DNA of 64,000 nucleotides from Bizionia myxarmorum (GTDB taxonomy: Bacteria > Bacteroidota > Bacteroidia > Flavobacteriales > Flavobacteriaceae), in the NCBI RefSeq assembly GCF_008086205.1, contig NZ_VSKK01000001.1, positions 1,488,001 to 1,552,000 on the forward strand. The letters are read 5' to 3'. The translations under genes and the position numbers were made by a program. Below, one piece after another: positions 18,405 through 25,985 of this stretch; position 1 is the stretch's first letter, and each line of letters opens with the position of its first letter. The notes beneath the pieces were generated by a model that ran no database searches, was not told the DNA's origin, and was given only the letters and a program-made list of their open reading frames with translations.

Positions 18405-18629
18405 ATGAATATATTAGAACGTTATACGAATCCTACTCCGAAGTTTTTCAGAGTTTTACGAAACATAGGGATTGCATTGGCAACTGCTGGTGGTGCTATT
18501 ATTGCAGCTCCAATCAGTATCCCTGCTTTGGTCCTTACCATTGCTACTTATTTGACGGTTGCGGGAACTGTAATTACGGCAGTGAGTCAGGCAGTGGTTA
18601 TCGACGAGAAATCGGAGAAACAAGAATAG
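18405..18629 (+). CDS. Small membrane protein, holin-like
   Basis: A 74-aa protein with two hydrophobic stretches (about residues 20-40 and 42-62) rich in Ala, Ile, Thr and Gly, and charged ends. Size and layout resemble small phage holins, and the position right after DUF5675 fits, but no family signature is seen. It is followed after one base by another tiny membrane protein gene. Confidence 0.55.
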   Translation: MNILERYTNPTPKFFRVLRNIGIALATAGGAIIAAPISIPALVLTIATYLTVAGTVITAVSQAVVIDEKSEKQE

Positions 18630-18630
18630 T

Positions 18631-18810
18631 ATGGAATTAACAAACATAAATACTAAAGCTGGGATTTTTGGTGGTACTTTATTATCTATGGTCTTTAATA
18701 TTAGTTTGGATGATATTTTGTTTACTGTTGTTATGGCCAGTATTGGCGCATCTGTGAGTTATGTTGTATCCAAATTCCTTAATTTCATTTTTAGATATTT
18801 TAAAAAGTAA
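18631..18810 (+). CDS. 59-aa membrane protein closing the cassette
   Basis: ATG 18631 to TAA 18808-18810 encodes 59 aa: MELTNINTKAGIFGG, a hydrophobic stretch around residues 13-50 and a basic tail ending RYFKK. It starts one base after the stop of the 74-aa gene, which argues for co-translation, and a terminator follows at 18871. A second holin or antiholin-like partner is possible by analogy only. Confidence 0.55.
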   Translation: MELTNINTKAGIFGGTLLSMVFNISLDDILFTVVMASIGASVSYVVSKFLNFIFRYFKK

Positions 18811-18870
18811 TTCGTAAATTTATTAAATGAAACAAGTTCGCGAGTAACTTCAAGAATATACTTTCAAAGT

Positions 18871-18906
18871 AAAGGCTCTTTTAATTAAGGGCCTTTATTT
18901 TTTATT
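18871..18906 (+). terminator. Terminator of the four-gene cassette
   Basis: Stem AAAGGCTC / GGGCCTTT (one G-T pair) with an AT-rich loop and a T-rich tail. Confidence 0.75.
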
Positions 18907-19029
18907 TCAGTTTAAATGGTTTGAGCATTTTTACCAGTAGGTTGTTTAGGTGCCAATTCATATTTTATAAGACTAAAACTTCCCCTTCATTATTTTTTCG
19001 GAAAAAAAGAAAAGAAAAAAGAAAGCCAG

Positions 19030-19197
19030 AGCAAAGTAGCCGTGGATACCCTGTCAAGTTTTTTGGATAAAAGTTTTTTATCGAAAAAGGTATAATGCAA
19101 ACTATGGAATTTACTTAAAAAAGTTTTGTTCAAAACCCGTAGGGCTTGAACTTTATAGGGTAATAGCGTTGGCTAAAGAAAGGCTACTATCTTTGCT
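19030..19197. repeat. MITE-like or structured-RNA element with complementary ends
   Basis: The outer ends AGCAAAGTAGCC (19030-19041) and GGCTACTATCTTTGCT (19182-19197) are complementary apart from a three-base bulge. Inside them TACCCTGTCAAG and CTTTATAGGGTA pair almost fully. The result is one long interrupted hairpin of 168 bases with no open frame. It could be a miniature transposable element or a structured RNA; the sequence alone does not decide. Confidence 0.55.
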
Positions 19198-19327
19198 TGT
19201 TTTTTTATTTTAATCTTAAAGTTTCCCTTTTTATAATATCAATATCAGCTTTTTTTTTAATGTTTCTGAAAGATTATTCTTGGCAGGTAATCTAAAAGGT
19301 GCGAGCCGTTTGCGAGAGGAGCGAGGG

Positions 19328-19378
19328 TGCTGTGGTAAATAGCACGTTGCCTTTTCGGCAAAAGTGCGTACCACAGCA
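19328..19378. repeat. Perfect nested inverted repeat
   Basis: Outer arms TGCTGTGGTA / TACCACAGCA are perfectly complementary. Inside, GCAC/GTGC and TTGCC/GGCAA stack into a second stem with a TTTTC loop. GC content is well above the surroundings. Confidence 0.75.
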
Positions 19379-19576
19379 ACGGTTTACCGCAAGGGTGGCG
19401 GATTTTTTTGATTTTTCTTTCTAGTCGGATGAAATTGTTTGGATGTTTACTGGATATTCAAGTTTTGGCAAGTGCACCGATTGAAAGAGGTGCTCTTGCT
19501 TTTCTTGCGAAATATGATAAACCTTAAGTTTACTATAATTTGGTTTTAAATAAAAATTGTGATTAATATTAATGAG

Positions 19577-19596
19577 GTCCCCGCGTTCGCGAGGAC
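19577..19596. repeat. REP-like palindrome
   Basis: GTCCCCGCG-TT-CGCGAGGAC is a near-perfect palindrome (one C-A mismatch), GC-rich in AT-rich surroundings. Short palindromes of this kind are dispersed in Bacteroidota genomes. Confidence 0.6.
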
Positions 19597-19759
19597 GGGG
19601 TTATCTTATTTGCAAGCTTAAATTGTTCAAAAAATGTGACACCCGCAGACCCACATGCTTTATTAGATCAAATGTTATAGAATCTGGTTATTTCAATAAA
19701 AGCTTTAAATAAACTTTTGAAGCTAACTTTTATGTGGGTTTTGCCCGAAGCGACCCACA

Positions 19760-19948
19760 GGCTTGCATCATATGAAGTAGCGGTTTTACCCCAAACATTA
19801 TATCTGCGCGATAGCGCAAACCTATTTGGGGTTTGGGGTAAAAAAGTAGCTACGGGTGAGGAGGGAGAGAATGTGTGCAATAAAACAAATAAATAGTGCC
19901 AACGAGGACGTTTCGCCGCAGTGGTACTAGTTATGGTATATGCAAGCC
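19760..19948. repeat. Large nested inverted-repeat structure, non-coding
   Basis: Outer arms GGCTTGCAT (19760-19768) / ATGCAAGCC (19940-19948). Middle arms TTTTACCCCAAAC (19784-19796) / GTTTGGGGTAAAA (19831-19843), 13 perfect pairs. Inner stem TGCGC-GATA-GCGCA (19805-19818). A further GGCTTGCA copy lies near 20022. The 113-aa frame on the minus strand across this region has no family features and I treat it as non-coding. The stretch 18907-20296 otherwise holds no gene I can support. Confidence 0.6.
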
Positions 19949-20296
19949 TTATAATTGCTAAATGGAGTAGGAGATAAGAGTTGTTTTTAAAAAACGGTAT
20001 ACCGACCATATACCGAATTGGCTTGCAGATATGTTTTATGGAACAAAATGGAACGACTGACGAACACCTTATTACCTGCCTTCCTGCATTTTGTAGTTCT
20101 ACTTAATGAGCTACAAATTGATTGCATATATTTTATAAACTGGATTAGGATATTAACCACATTTAAAATACGATTTCCTTATTGAGGAAGGATTAATATT
20201 TGAACAAACATATATAGAAGTACTCTAGTTAGAGATTAATTTATTTTCACGTGTTTTTTTAACACAGTACTTTGTAAGCGGGTCGTTTTTTTACCA

Positions 20297-20974
20297 TTAA
20301 TGCTCTATAATTATTTTTTTAACTTCCTTTTTATTTCCTTCTGATAAGTTTATCAAGTATAATCCATTTCTTAAATTACTTACATCAATTATATTATTTT
20401 GTTTTGTTAATTTTGTTGAAATAATATGTTGTCCCATCATGTTTAAAATTTCTATTTCAAGATAATTTGAACTTGTCAATTCAAAGTATATTATATCTGA
20501 AGCAGGATTAGGATAGATATTAATTTGAATATTGGTATCAAAGTCTATTGTTGATAGAACTGGATTAGAAATTTCTTGATAAGGATAAGAATTCCACGGA
20601 CAAAAATAAAATATGTTTCCCGCAATTACTGATGGATGATTTCCAATGGCTGATGAGATACCATCACAATATTCAACATTAGATGATGTTAATAACCATT
20701 GGTTAGTAATAAAATGCCAAGAATACCAATTAGTTCCATCATTATTAAAACCACCATCTCCATTAGTTATATTTCCGCTAATAAATCTGCGGTCAGCAAT
20801 AGGTAGAGCAATATCATTTAGAACATCATTTATAACCATAGGGTCTGAAGTTGCGACTATAAAAGATGTAAATGTCGTGTTAAAAGGTTGTCTAAATTCA
20901 AAATATCTAATGGTTTGAGATTTTACTGTTAACCCAATAAAAATTAGAATTGCCGTAATCAATGAATTTTTCAT
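20297..20974 (-). CDS. Secreted protein with type IX secretion sorting domain
   Basis: A 225-aa protein with an N-terminal signal peptide (MKNSLITAILIFIGLTVKSQ) and a C-terminal type A sorting domain of about 75 residues (INIYPNPASDIIYFEL, then EILNMMGQHI, then LRNGLYLINL and a basic end). The T9SS carries such proteins across the outer membrane and anchors or releases them. The central 120 residues (Trp-rich, SWHFITNQW, Cys pair) match nothing I know. It lies in the accessory zone next to an insertion sequence. Confidence 0.85.
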   Translation of the reverse strand: MKNSLITAILIFIGLTVKSQTIRYFEFRQPFNTTFTSFIVATSDPMVINDVLNDIALPIADRRFISGNITNGDGGFNNDGTNWYSWHFITNQWLLTSSNVEYCDGISSAIGNHPSVIAGNIFYFCPWNSYPYQEISNPVLSTIDFDTNIQINIYPNPASDIIYFELTSSNYLEIEILNMMGQHIISTKLTKQNNIIDVSNLRNGLYLINLSEGNKKEVKKIIIEH

Positions 20975-21004
20975 AGTTTTTTGTTTTTCGTAATTACTTT
21001 AAAA

Positions 21005-21094
21005 TGAACGGCTCGTATATGAAAAGTGCGGGTTTGTGTCCGAGGATTTTCCGAAGGAAAATCGGAAGAAAGCAAACGTGCAACTACCATTGTT
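21005..21094. repeat. Cassette-edge-like sequence with hairpin
   Basis: Contains the perfect hairpin GATTTTCC-GAA-GGAAAATC (21045-21063) and ends in CAACTACCATTGTT. I recall similar runs (ACGGCTCGTATATGAAAAG through ACCATTGTTGTG) flanking single variable genes in Flavobacteriaceae. The expected continuation, GTTGTGTACAG, appears beyond the insertion sequence at 22859, so the IS seems to have split this unit. The gap 20975-21204 holds no gene. Confidence 0.5.
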
Positions 21095-21204
21095 TAAGCA
21101 CTAAAGTAAGCATTTTTTATACACATTGTGCCTGTTGCACAACTCTGTTGATAAAGTTACCACAAAGGTTATAAATCTGCAATAAAAATCATTAACTTAC
21201 TGAT

Positions 21205-22767
21205 ATGCAAGGCAAAAAGACATATCAGGAGAAGCTGTTTACAGAATTTTTATTGAGTGAACGTGTACCAGAGCACAACTTTTATCGACAGCTTAAAAGT
21301 GTATTAGATTTAAAGTATTTATACAAATTAACCGAGCCTTTTTATGGTGTTACAGGACAAAAGAGTATTGATCCTGTGGTTTTTTTTAAACTGTGTTTGG
21401 TTGGCTATCTGGAGAACATTATCAGCGATAGAAAATTAATCCAACATAGCAGTATGCGTTTGGATGTTCTATTTTTTATCAATTATGATTTGGATGATGA
21501 ATTGCCTTGGCATTCTACCATTAGCCGAACACGCCAACTCTTTCCAGAAGATATATTTGAAGAAGTTTTCACCAATGTGCTGCACATGTGTATTGAAAAA
21601 GGTATGGTTAGTGGTCATACTCAAGCAATAGATTCAGCACCTATAAAAGCGAATGCTTCCATGGATAGTTTAGAACTTAAAGTACCTGAAGAAGATTTAG
21701 CTTCACATTTACAGAAAATACGGCACATTAGTGCGATGGATAAAGAAGTTCCATTACGAAAAAGTAAAGAAAATAAGGCCAGTAAAGAACAGCAAACAAT
21801 AAGTGCCAATCAGCAGGAACTTGGAGCAATAAAGAGCAGGAATAAAAAGTGGGCAAAAGACCAAGACCAGCGACAAGGAGCAGGAAATAAAGGCAGTAAA
21901 TACACAAGCAATAAAACCCATTATAGTCCTACAGACCCAGATGCACGTATTAGTGTTAAACCAGGAAAGGCTAGAAAGCTTAATTACATGAGTCAATTAA
22001 GTGTAGATACTGGACACCATGTTATAACGGATATTTGGGCTTACCATGCCGATAAAAGAGACAATCAATATTTACAAGATATAGTCGGACGTTTAAAGCC
22101 GAGATTAAACCGTTCAGGATTGCTTTGGCATAATTGCGTGGCTGATACAGGCTACAGTAGTGGTGAGAACTATGCCTTTTTGGAGCAGATTAATTTACAG
22201 AGTTTTATTCCACCTCACGGCACCTATAAAGGCGGTCCAGATAATTTTCACCACAATAGAGATCAAGACCATTATGTTTGTCCTCAAGGCGAGATTATTC
22301 CCTTTAAAAAAGTGTTTAATGATTATCGTACTGGAACCTTAAAAAAGGAATATCGCGGCACAACGCATCAATGTAAGGACTGCCCAATAAAGTTGCGCTG
22401 TTTGGGTAAAACTGCCAAAGAGAAAAAGTTTTCTGTCACGTATTACAAAGCAGAATATGAACGTAATATTAAACGTGTGAATAGTCCGCAAGGCAGCTAT
22501 ATGAAAGGCAAACGTCAGAGTACGGTAGAACCCGTTTTTGGAATACTCACCCAATTTATGGGTTTAAGGAAAATAAATACCATAGGAATAAAACAGGCAA
22601 ATAAGGTCATGCATTTAGCAGCCATGGCATACAATCTTAAAAAGTACTTGAAGTTTACACAGACACTGTCAAAAACCAAGGCAAAAGCACTTGGTCTTAT
22701 ATTTTCTAAAATAAATGGACTCCAAAACGTAATAATCTTTAATTTCTGCCAACCAAAATTTAACTAA
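21205..22767 (+). CDS. IS1182-family transposase
   Basis: A 520-aa DDE transposase. The N-terminal DUF772-type region (DPVVFFKLCLVGYLENIISDR) is followed by a variable Lys/Gln-rich stretch. The catalytic DDE domain has AIDSAPIKAN with the first Asp near residue 142, VADTGYSSGEN with the second near 315, and the final part with RQSTVEPVFGILTQFMGLR carrying the Glu. A Cys cluster (CKDCPIKLRC) is typical of the family. The frame is intact. Confidence 0.92.
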   Translation: MQGKKTYQEKLFTEFLLSERVPEHNFYRQLKSVLDLKYLYKLTEPFYGVTGQKSIDPVVFFKLCLVGYLENIISDRKLIQHSSMRLDVLFFINYDLDDELPWHSTISRTRQLFPEDIFEEVFTNVLHMCIEKGMVSGHTQAIDSAPIKANASMDSLELKVPEEDLASHLQKIRHISAMDKEVPLRKSKENKASKEQQTISANQQELGAIKSRNKKWAKDQDQRQGAGNKGSKYTSNKTHYSPTDPDARISVKPGKARKLNYMSQLSVDTGHHVITDIWAYHADKRDNQYLQDIVGRLKPRLNRSGLLWHNCVADTGYSSGENYAFLEQINLQSFIPPHGTYKGGPDNFHHNRDQDHYVCPQGEIIPFKKVFNDYRTGTLKKEYRGTTHQCKDCPIKLRCLGKTAKEKKFSVTYYKAEYERNIKRVNSPQGSYMKGKRQSTVEPVFGILTQFMGLRKINTIGIKQANKVMHLAAMAYNLKKYLKFTQTLSKTKAKALGLIFSKINGLQNVIIFNFCQPKFN

Positions 22768-22790
22768 ATGGCAGTTGCAGAAAATTAAAA

Positions 22791-22820
22791 AAGCCCTAAA
22801 AAGGGCTTAATTGTGTTTTG
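22791..22820. terminator. Hairpin at the right end of the IS
   Basis: AAGCCCT-AAAA-AGGGCTT. The T-rich tail is on the minus strand (A-run at 22785-22792 on the plus strand), so it would mainly stop antisense transcription entering the transposase gene. Confidence 0.5.
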
Positions 22821-22858
22821 GTCATAAATTTTTAGAGCGTTGTGCAACGGTTACCATT

Positions 22859-23220
22859 GTTGTGTACAGTTATTATTTTTTTTAATCTAAAAACAGCTCT
22901 ATTTCCTGCGATTTAGTTTTTGAAATAGCTCGGATTTATAAGTTATCGATAAAATTTTGATTAATATTTTAGGCGTCCGAGTAAAATCGGTAGTTTTTAT
23001 TCATCACGTAGTCAAATCTCCGTTTGAGTGAATAATCAGAAAGTGTGTTTTTAATTTTTTATTCGTCAGAGTGGAATCGGAAACCAGGCTAATATCGGTT
23101 TTTGTTTTTTACGTTTGAGTGATAAATCGGCAGCGTAAAACCAGAGTGATATCTGCATAATATTTGTCAAAAATCACAAGTTTAGATTCCGTTTGAGTGA
23201 GCTTTTTAATTGTACACAAC
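22859..23220. repeat. Inverted-repeat-bounded element with degenerate internal repeats
   Basis: Ends GTTGTGTACA (22859-22868) and TGTACACAAC (23211-23220) form a perfect 10-bp inverted repeat around 362 bases without a gene. Inside, a unit near CCGTTTGAGTGAATAATCGG recurs at about 22974, 23020, 23064, 23111 and 23189, mostly 44-47 bases apart but diverged. The gap 22768-23691 otherwise contains only a 32-codon frame at 23405 that I do not support. Confidence 0.6.
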
Positions 23221-23612
23221 TTGTTATATAGAAACATAAAGTGTTCTTATCTTAAATATTAATAGGGATAATAACATTTTATTAATTTTCTGCTTTAATA
23301 TTAAAAAGTCTAATATAACTATTTTTAATATTTTTAATATTTTAAAAAATAAGTACTACTACGTATTTTAGTGGAATTTGAGGCAATTTAGTAAGTACAA
23401 GTAAAATGAAGTATAAACAACACTGTAGAGTAAGAAAAGTATATTATTTTTTTAATAAAGAAGACCTTGAAAATTTTGTTAAATTGATGGAATCTAAAAA
23501 ATGACCTAGTTCGCAGGCTGTGAAAGTTTATTTCTTTTGATTGATACGGCATAATCCAGGAGGGTCTAAACTTATTGAATGTTATTGTAAAAAAATGAAA
23601 ATTGGACTCGTC

Positions 23613-23655
23613 TGACCTAGGTCATTTCAGGTAGGCCAGTTTCATTATAATTTAG
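23613..23655 (+). promoter_or_regulatory. Island promoter: palindrome + N23 + -7 box (hsp20)
   Basis: TGACCTAGGTCA (23613-23624), 23 bases, then TAATTTAG (23648-23655), one mismatch from the Bacteroidota -7 consensus TAnnTTTG. The palindrome stands about where an activator centred near -41 would bind. Confidence 0.8.
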
Positions 23656-23691
23656 TGATATAATAAATGTTTAACTTAAAAATTTTGAATT

Positions 23692-24126
23692 ATGTCATTA
23701 GTAAAATTTAACAGAAGACCTTTTGGTAATCTTGTCGCATCAGATTTTTTTGATAACGATGATTTTTTTGACAATCGTCTATTGGCCAGAGGATTAAATG
23801 AGCCCGCATTAAACGTCAAGGAAACCGTTGATGGCTTTGAGGTAGAATTGGCTGCGCCTGGATTCGCGAAAAAAGATTTTGAGGTAACCGTCGATGGCGA
23901 TTGCTTGAATATTTCTGCAGAAAGTTCTCATTCTAAAGAAAAAAAAGAAGATAACTATACGCGTCAAGAGTTTAGTTATAATTCTTTTCAAAAAAGATTA
24001 CAACTGCCTGACTCCGTAAAAGCGGAAGACGTAAAAGCTAAATACAAAGATGGCGTCTTAAGCTTTAATCTTATTAAAAAAGAGGAATCTAAACATCACA
24101 AACCAAAGAAAATAGAGATTGCCTAA
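23692..24126 (+). CDS. Small heat-shock protein Hsp20
   Basis: A 144-aa alpha-crystallin-type holdase that keeps unfolding proteins soluble. A short N-terminal arm is followed by the crystallin domain (ALNVKETVDGFEVELAAPGFAKKDFEVTV-type strands to GVLSFNLIKKE) and a short basic tail. It is the first gene of the stress island and stands alone between its promoter and a strong terminator. Hsp20 is also a hallmark of DosR and FixK/ANR dormancy regulons. Confidence 0.93.
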   Translation: MSLVKFNRRPFGNLVASDFFDNDDFFDNRLLARGLNEPALNVKETVDGFEVELAAPGFAKKDFEVTVDGDCLNISAESSHSKEKKEDNYTRQEFSYNSFQKRLQLPDSVKAEDVKAKYKDGVLSFNLIKKEESKHHKPKKIEIA

Positions 24127-24149
24127 TTGTAAAATCTATTTTAAAAAGG

Positions 24150-24182
24150 AAGGAGATGAAAAATAGTCATCTCCTTTTTTTG
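24150..24182 (+). terminator. Terminator of hsp20
   Basis: Perfect stem AAGGAGATGA / TCATCTCCTT with loop AAAATAG and a T-run. Confidence 0.88.
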
Positions 24183-24306
24183 TTGTAAAAATCTTAAAAA
24201 ATATTTTAAGTTTGAATCGATATTAAACATCAATTGAAACGATTTTGTTCATGTGTTCATGCTTAAAATCGCATACTCGAATTAATATTCATCGAGATAC
24301 CATACA

Positions 24307-25035
24307 TCATACCATTCTGTTCTCCACTTTATTCCAGTTTATAATATTTAGAATTTTCTTAAGGTATTCGGTTCGTCTATTCTGATATTTGAGGTAGTAC
24401 GCATGTTCCCAAACGTCAATACCTAGAATTGGTGTTCCATTTATCTCTGATATTTTCATTAACGAGTTATCCTGATTGGGAGTTGAGAAAATACGCAATT
24501 TTTTATCATTACCTTGAACAACCCAAGCCCATCCTGACCCAAAACGTTTTGCACCTGCTTCTGCTAATTCATTAATAAAGGCATCTTCTGAACCAAAGTC
24601 TTCAATGATTTTGGCTTTAAAGGTGTCGCTCATCGTGCCACCAGGAGTTAAAATGTCCCAATACAAATTATGGTTATAATAGCCACCACCATTATTACGA
24701 ATCGCAGTAGGGAGAGTATCCATGCTTAAAATTTCTTCTATCGTTTTTCCTGAAATATTATTTTCTTTTAAAGCCGCATTAAGTTTGTCTGTATATCCTT
24801 GATGATGTTTTGTGTAATGAATTTCCATAGTCAATGGGTCAATAACATCAGGAAAGGCATCATACCCATAAGGAAGTTTGGGTAATTCAAAAACGTCTGT
24901 TGTAGTTGAAGTTGTTTTCATAATTTTATTTTCTTTAGGTTCTGATTTGCAAGCTGATAATAATACCGAAGGTGCAACATAAGCACCTACTGATACCAAC
25001 ATGGCTTGCTTTAAAAATTTCCGCTTGTTCATCAT
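24307..25035 (-). CDS. Exported Fe/Mn superoxide dismutase
   Basis: A 242-aa SOD that converts superoxide to peroxide. An N-terminal export signal (NKRKFLKQAMLVSVGAYVAPSVLLSAC) ends in a lipobox-like LLSAC, so the enzyme is probably a periplasmic lipoprotein, unlike the usual cytoplasmic form. Metal ligands are visible: His in MEIHYTKHHQGY, His in YYNHNLYWD, Asp and His in GIDVWEHAYYLKYQNRR. It lies 41 bases after the peroxiredoxin gene and is presumably driven by its promoter, pairing superoxide and peroxide removal. Confidence 0.92.
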   Translation of the reverse strand: MMNKRKFLKQAMLVSVGAYVAPSVLLSACKSEPKENKIMKTTSTTTDVFELPKLPYGYDAFPDVIDPLTMEIHYTKHHQGYTDKLNAALKENNISGKTIEEILSMDTLPTAIRNNGGGYYNHNLYWDILTPGGTMSDTFKAKIIEDFGSEDAFINELAEAGAKRFGSGWAWVVQGNDKKLRIFSTPNQDNSLMKISEINGTPILGIDVWEHAYYLKYQNRRTEYLKKILNIINWNKVENRMV

Positions 25036-25076
25036 TGCTCTTTTATTTATTAATTTTTTTTACATCATAAAGCAAA

Positions 25077-25799
25077 CTATTGCTTCTTAAGAATTTTATC
25101 TAACACAGTATTTTTGTCCAAAGGTTTAGTACAAAAAAACCAATCTTTACAATCCAAATCAGAAGTGGCAGTCATTCGTTCTTCAGCCATACCACAAGAA
25201 CCTGCAGGCGATACAATCACATCATCTCCAGGGTTCCAATCGGCAGGAGTTGCAACATTAAATGCATCTGCCGTTTGCATGGCAATTAGTGCTCTGTATA
25301 TTTCATCAAAATTCCTACCCAAACTTAAAGGATAATAAATAATCGCTCTAACAAAACCTTTCGGGTCAATAAAAAAGACGGCTCTTACGGCTTGCGTTTT
25401 ACTTTCGTTTGGCTGAACCATGCCATACTTTTTGGCAATTTCCATAGAGATATCCTCAATTAATGGAAATTTAACATTGATATTCTTCATCCCATTAAAT
25501 TCAATTTTTTCTTTAATGGTACGTAACCAAGCGATATGGCTGTATAAACCGTCAATTGATAAACCAACTAATTGGCAATTAGCTTTATTAAACTTATCTT
25601 CAAGATGTGCAAACGTTATAAATTCTGAAGTACACACTGGTGTAAAATCTGCTGGATGACTAAATAAGATGACCCATTTGCCAGCATAATCATCTGGAAA
25701 ATTAATATCACCTTGCGTTGTTACAGCTTTGAATTTTGGAGCTTCGTCACCAATTCTTGGCATTGCTGTAATTTGTTCTTGTTCTTGTATTGTTTCCAT
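25077..25799 (-). CDS. 1-Cys type peroxiredoxin (Prx6-like)
   Basis: A 240-aa thiol peroxidase. The active-site motif FSHPADFTPVCTSEF holds the peroxidatic Cys near residue 56, and the C-terminal part ATPADWNPGDDVIVSP is the Prx6 signature. Further cysteines (SCGM, LDCKDWFFC) lie near the end. It is first in a two-gene unit with the exported SOD, behind an exact copy of the island palindrome. Confidence 0.93.
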   Translation of the reverse strand: METIQEQEQITAMPRIGDEAPKFKAVTTQGDINFPDDYAGKWVILFSHPADFTPVCTSEFITFAHLEDKFNKANCQLVGLSIDGLYSHIAWLRTIKEKIEFNGMKNINVKFPLIEDISMEIAKKYGMVQPNESKTQAVRAVFFIDPKGFVRAIIYYPLSLGRNFDEIYRALIAMQTADAFNVATPADWNPGDDVIVSPAGSCGMAEERMTATSDLDCKDWFFCTKPLDKNTVLDKILKKQ

Positions 25800-25828
25800 T
25801 TTTATAATATTTATCGTTGTATTTCAGT

Positions 25829-25871
25829 CAAAATTATGAATAGGAGCCGCTACTTAAAATGACCTAGGTCA
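25829..25871 (-). promoter_or_regulatory. Island promoter (peroxiredoxin-SOD unit)
   Basis: Reading on the minus strand: TGACCTAGGTCA (25871-25860), 23 bases, then TAATTTTG, a perfect TAnnTTTG box (25836-25829). It lies 61 bases from the peroxiredoxin start. Confidence 0.88.
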
Positions 25872-25985
25872 GGATTTTTAAGTTTATGAATACGGTACTT
25901 TGCATTAAATCTAAATTGCCAATTATTTAAAATAAGCGTTTATGGATAATTTAAAAAGGAGATATACTTATAAAAATTCACGCTT

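Larger units (their letters stand above)
21134..22848 (+). mobile_element. IS1182-family insertion sequence
   Basis: Terminal inverted repeats GTTGCACAAC (21134-21143) and GTTGTGCAAC (22839-22848) are perfect for 10 bp, then continue as TCT versus GCTCT. They enclose one transposase gene, for a length of about 1715 bp. A 9-bp direct repeat ACCATTGTT flanks at 21086-21094 and 22853-22861, but it does not touch the repeats, so target-site duplication is not proven. The transposase frame is intact, so the element may be active. Confidence 0.85.

Noticed and set aside
19668-20009. 113-aa open frame on the minus strand
   Set aside because: It lies across perfect nested inverted repeats and has no family features.
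22974-23202. Possible CRISPR array
   Set aside because: Repeat units are too diverged and short, spacers are not unique in the usual way, and no cas genes are in the window.
23405-23503. 32-codon frame (MKYKQHCRVRK start)
   Set aside because: Too short, in a repeat-rich non-coding zone, without operon context.
23511-23523. Operator-like ATGACCTAGTTC upstream of hsp20
   Set aside because: The second half-site is wrong and there is no -7 box at N23; the proper site is at 23613.
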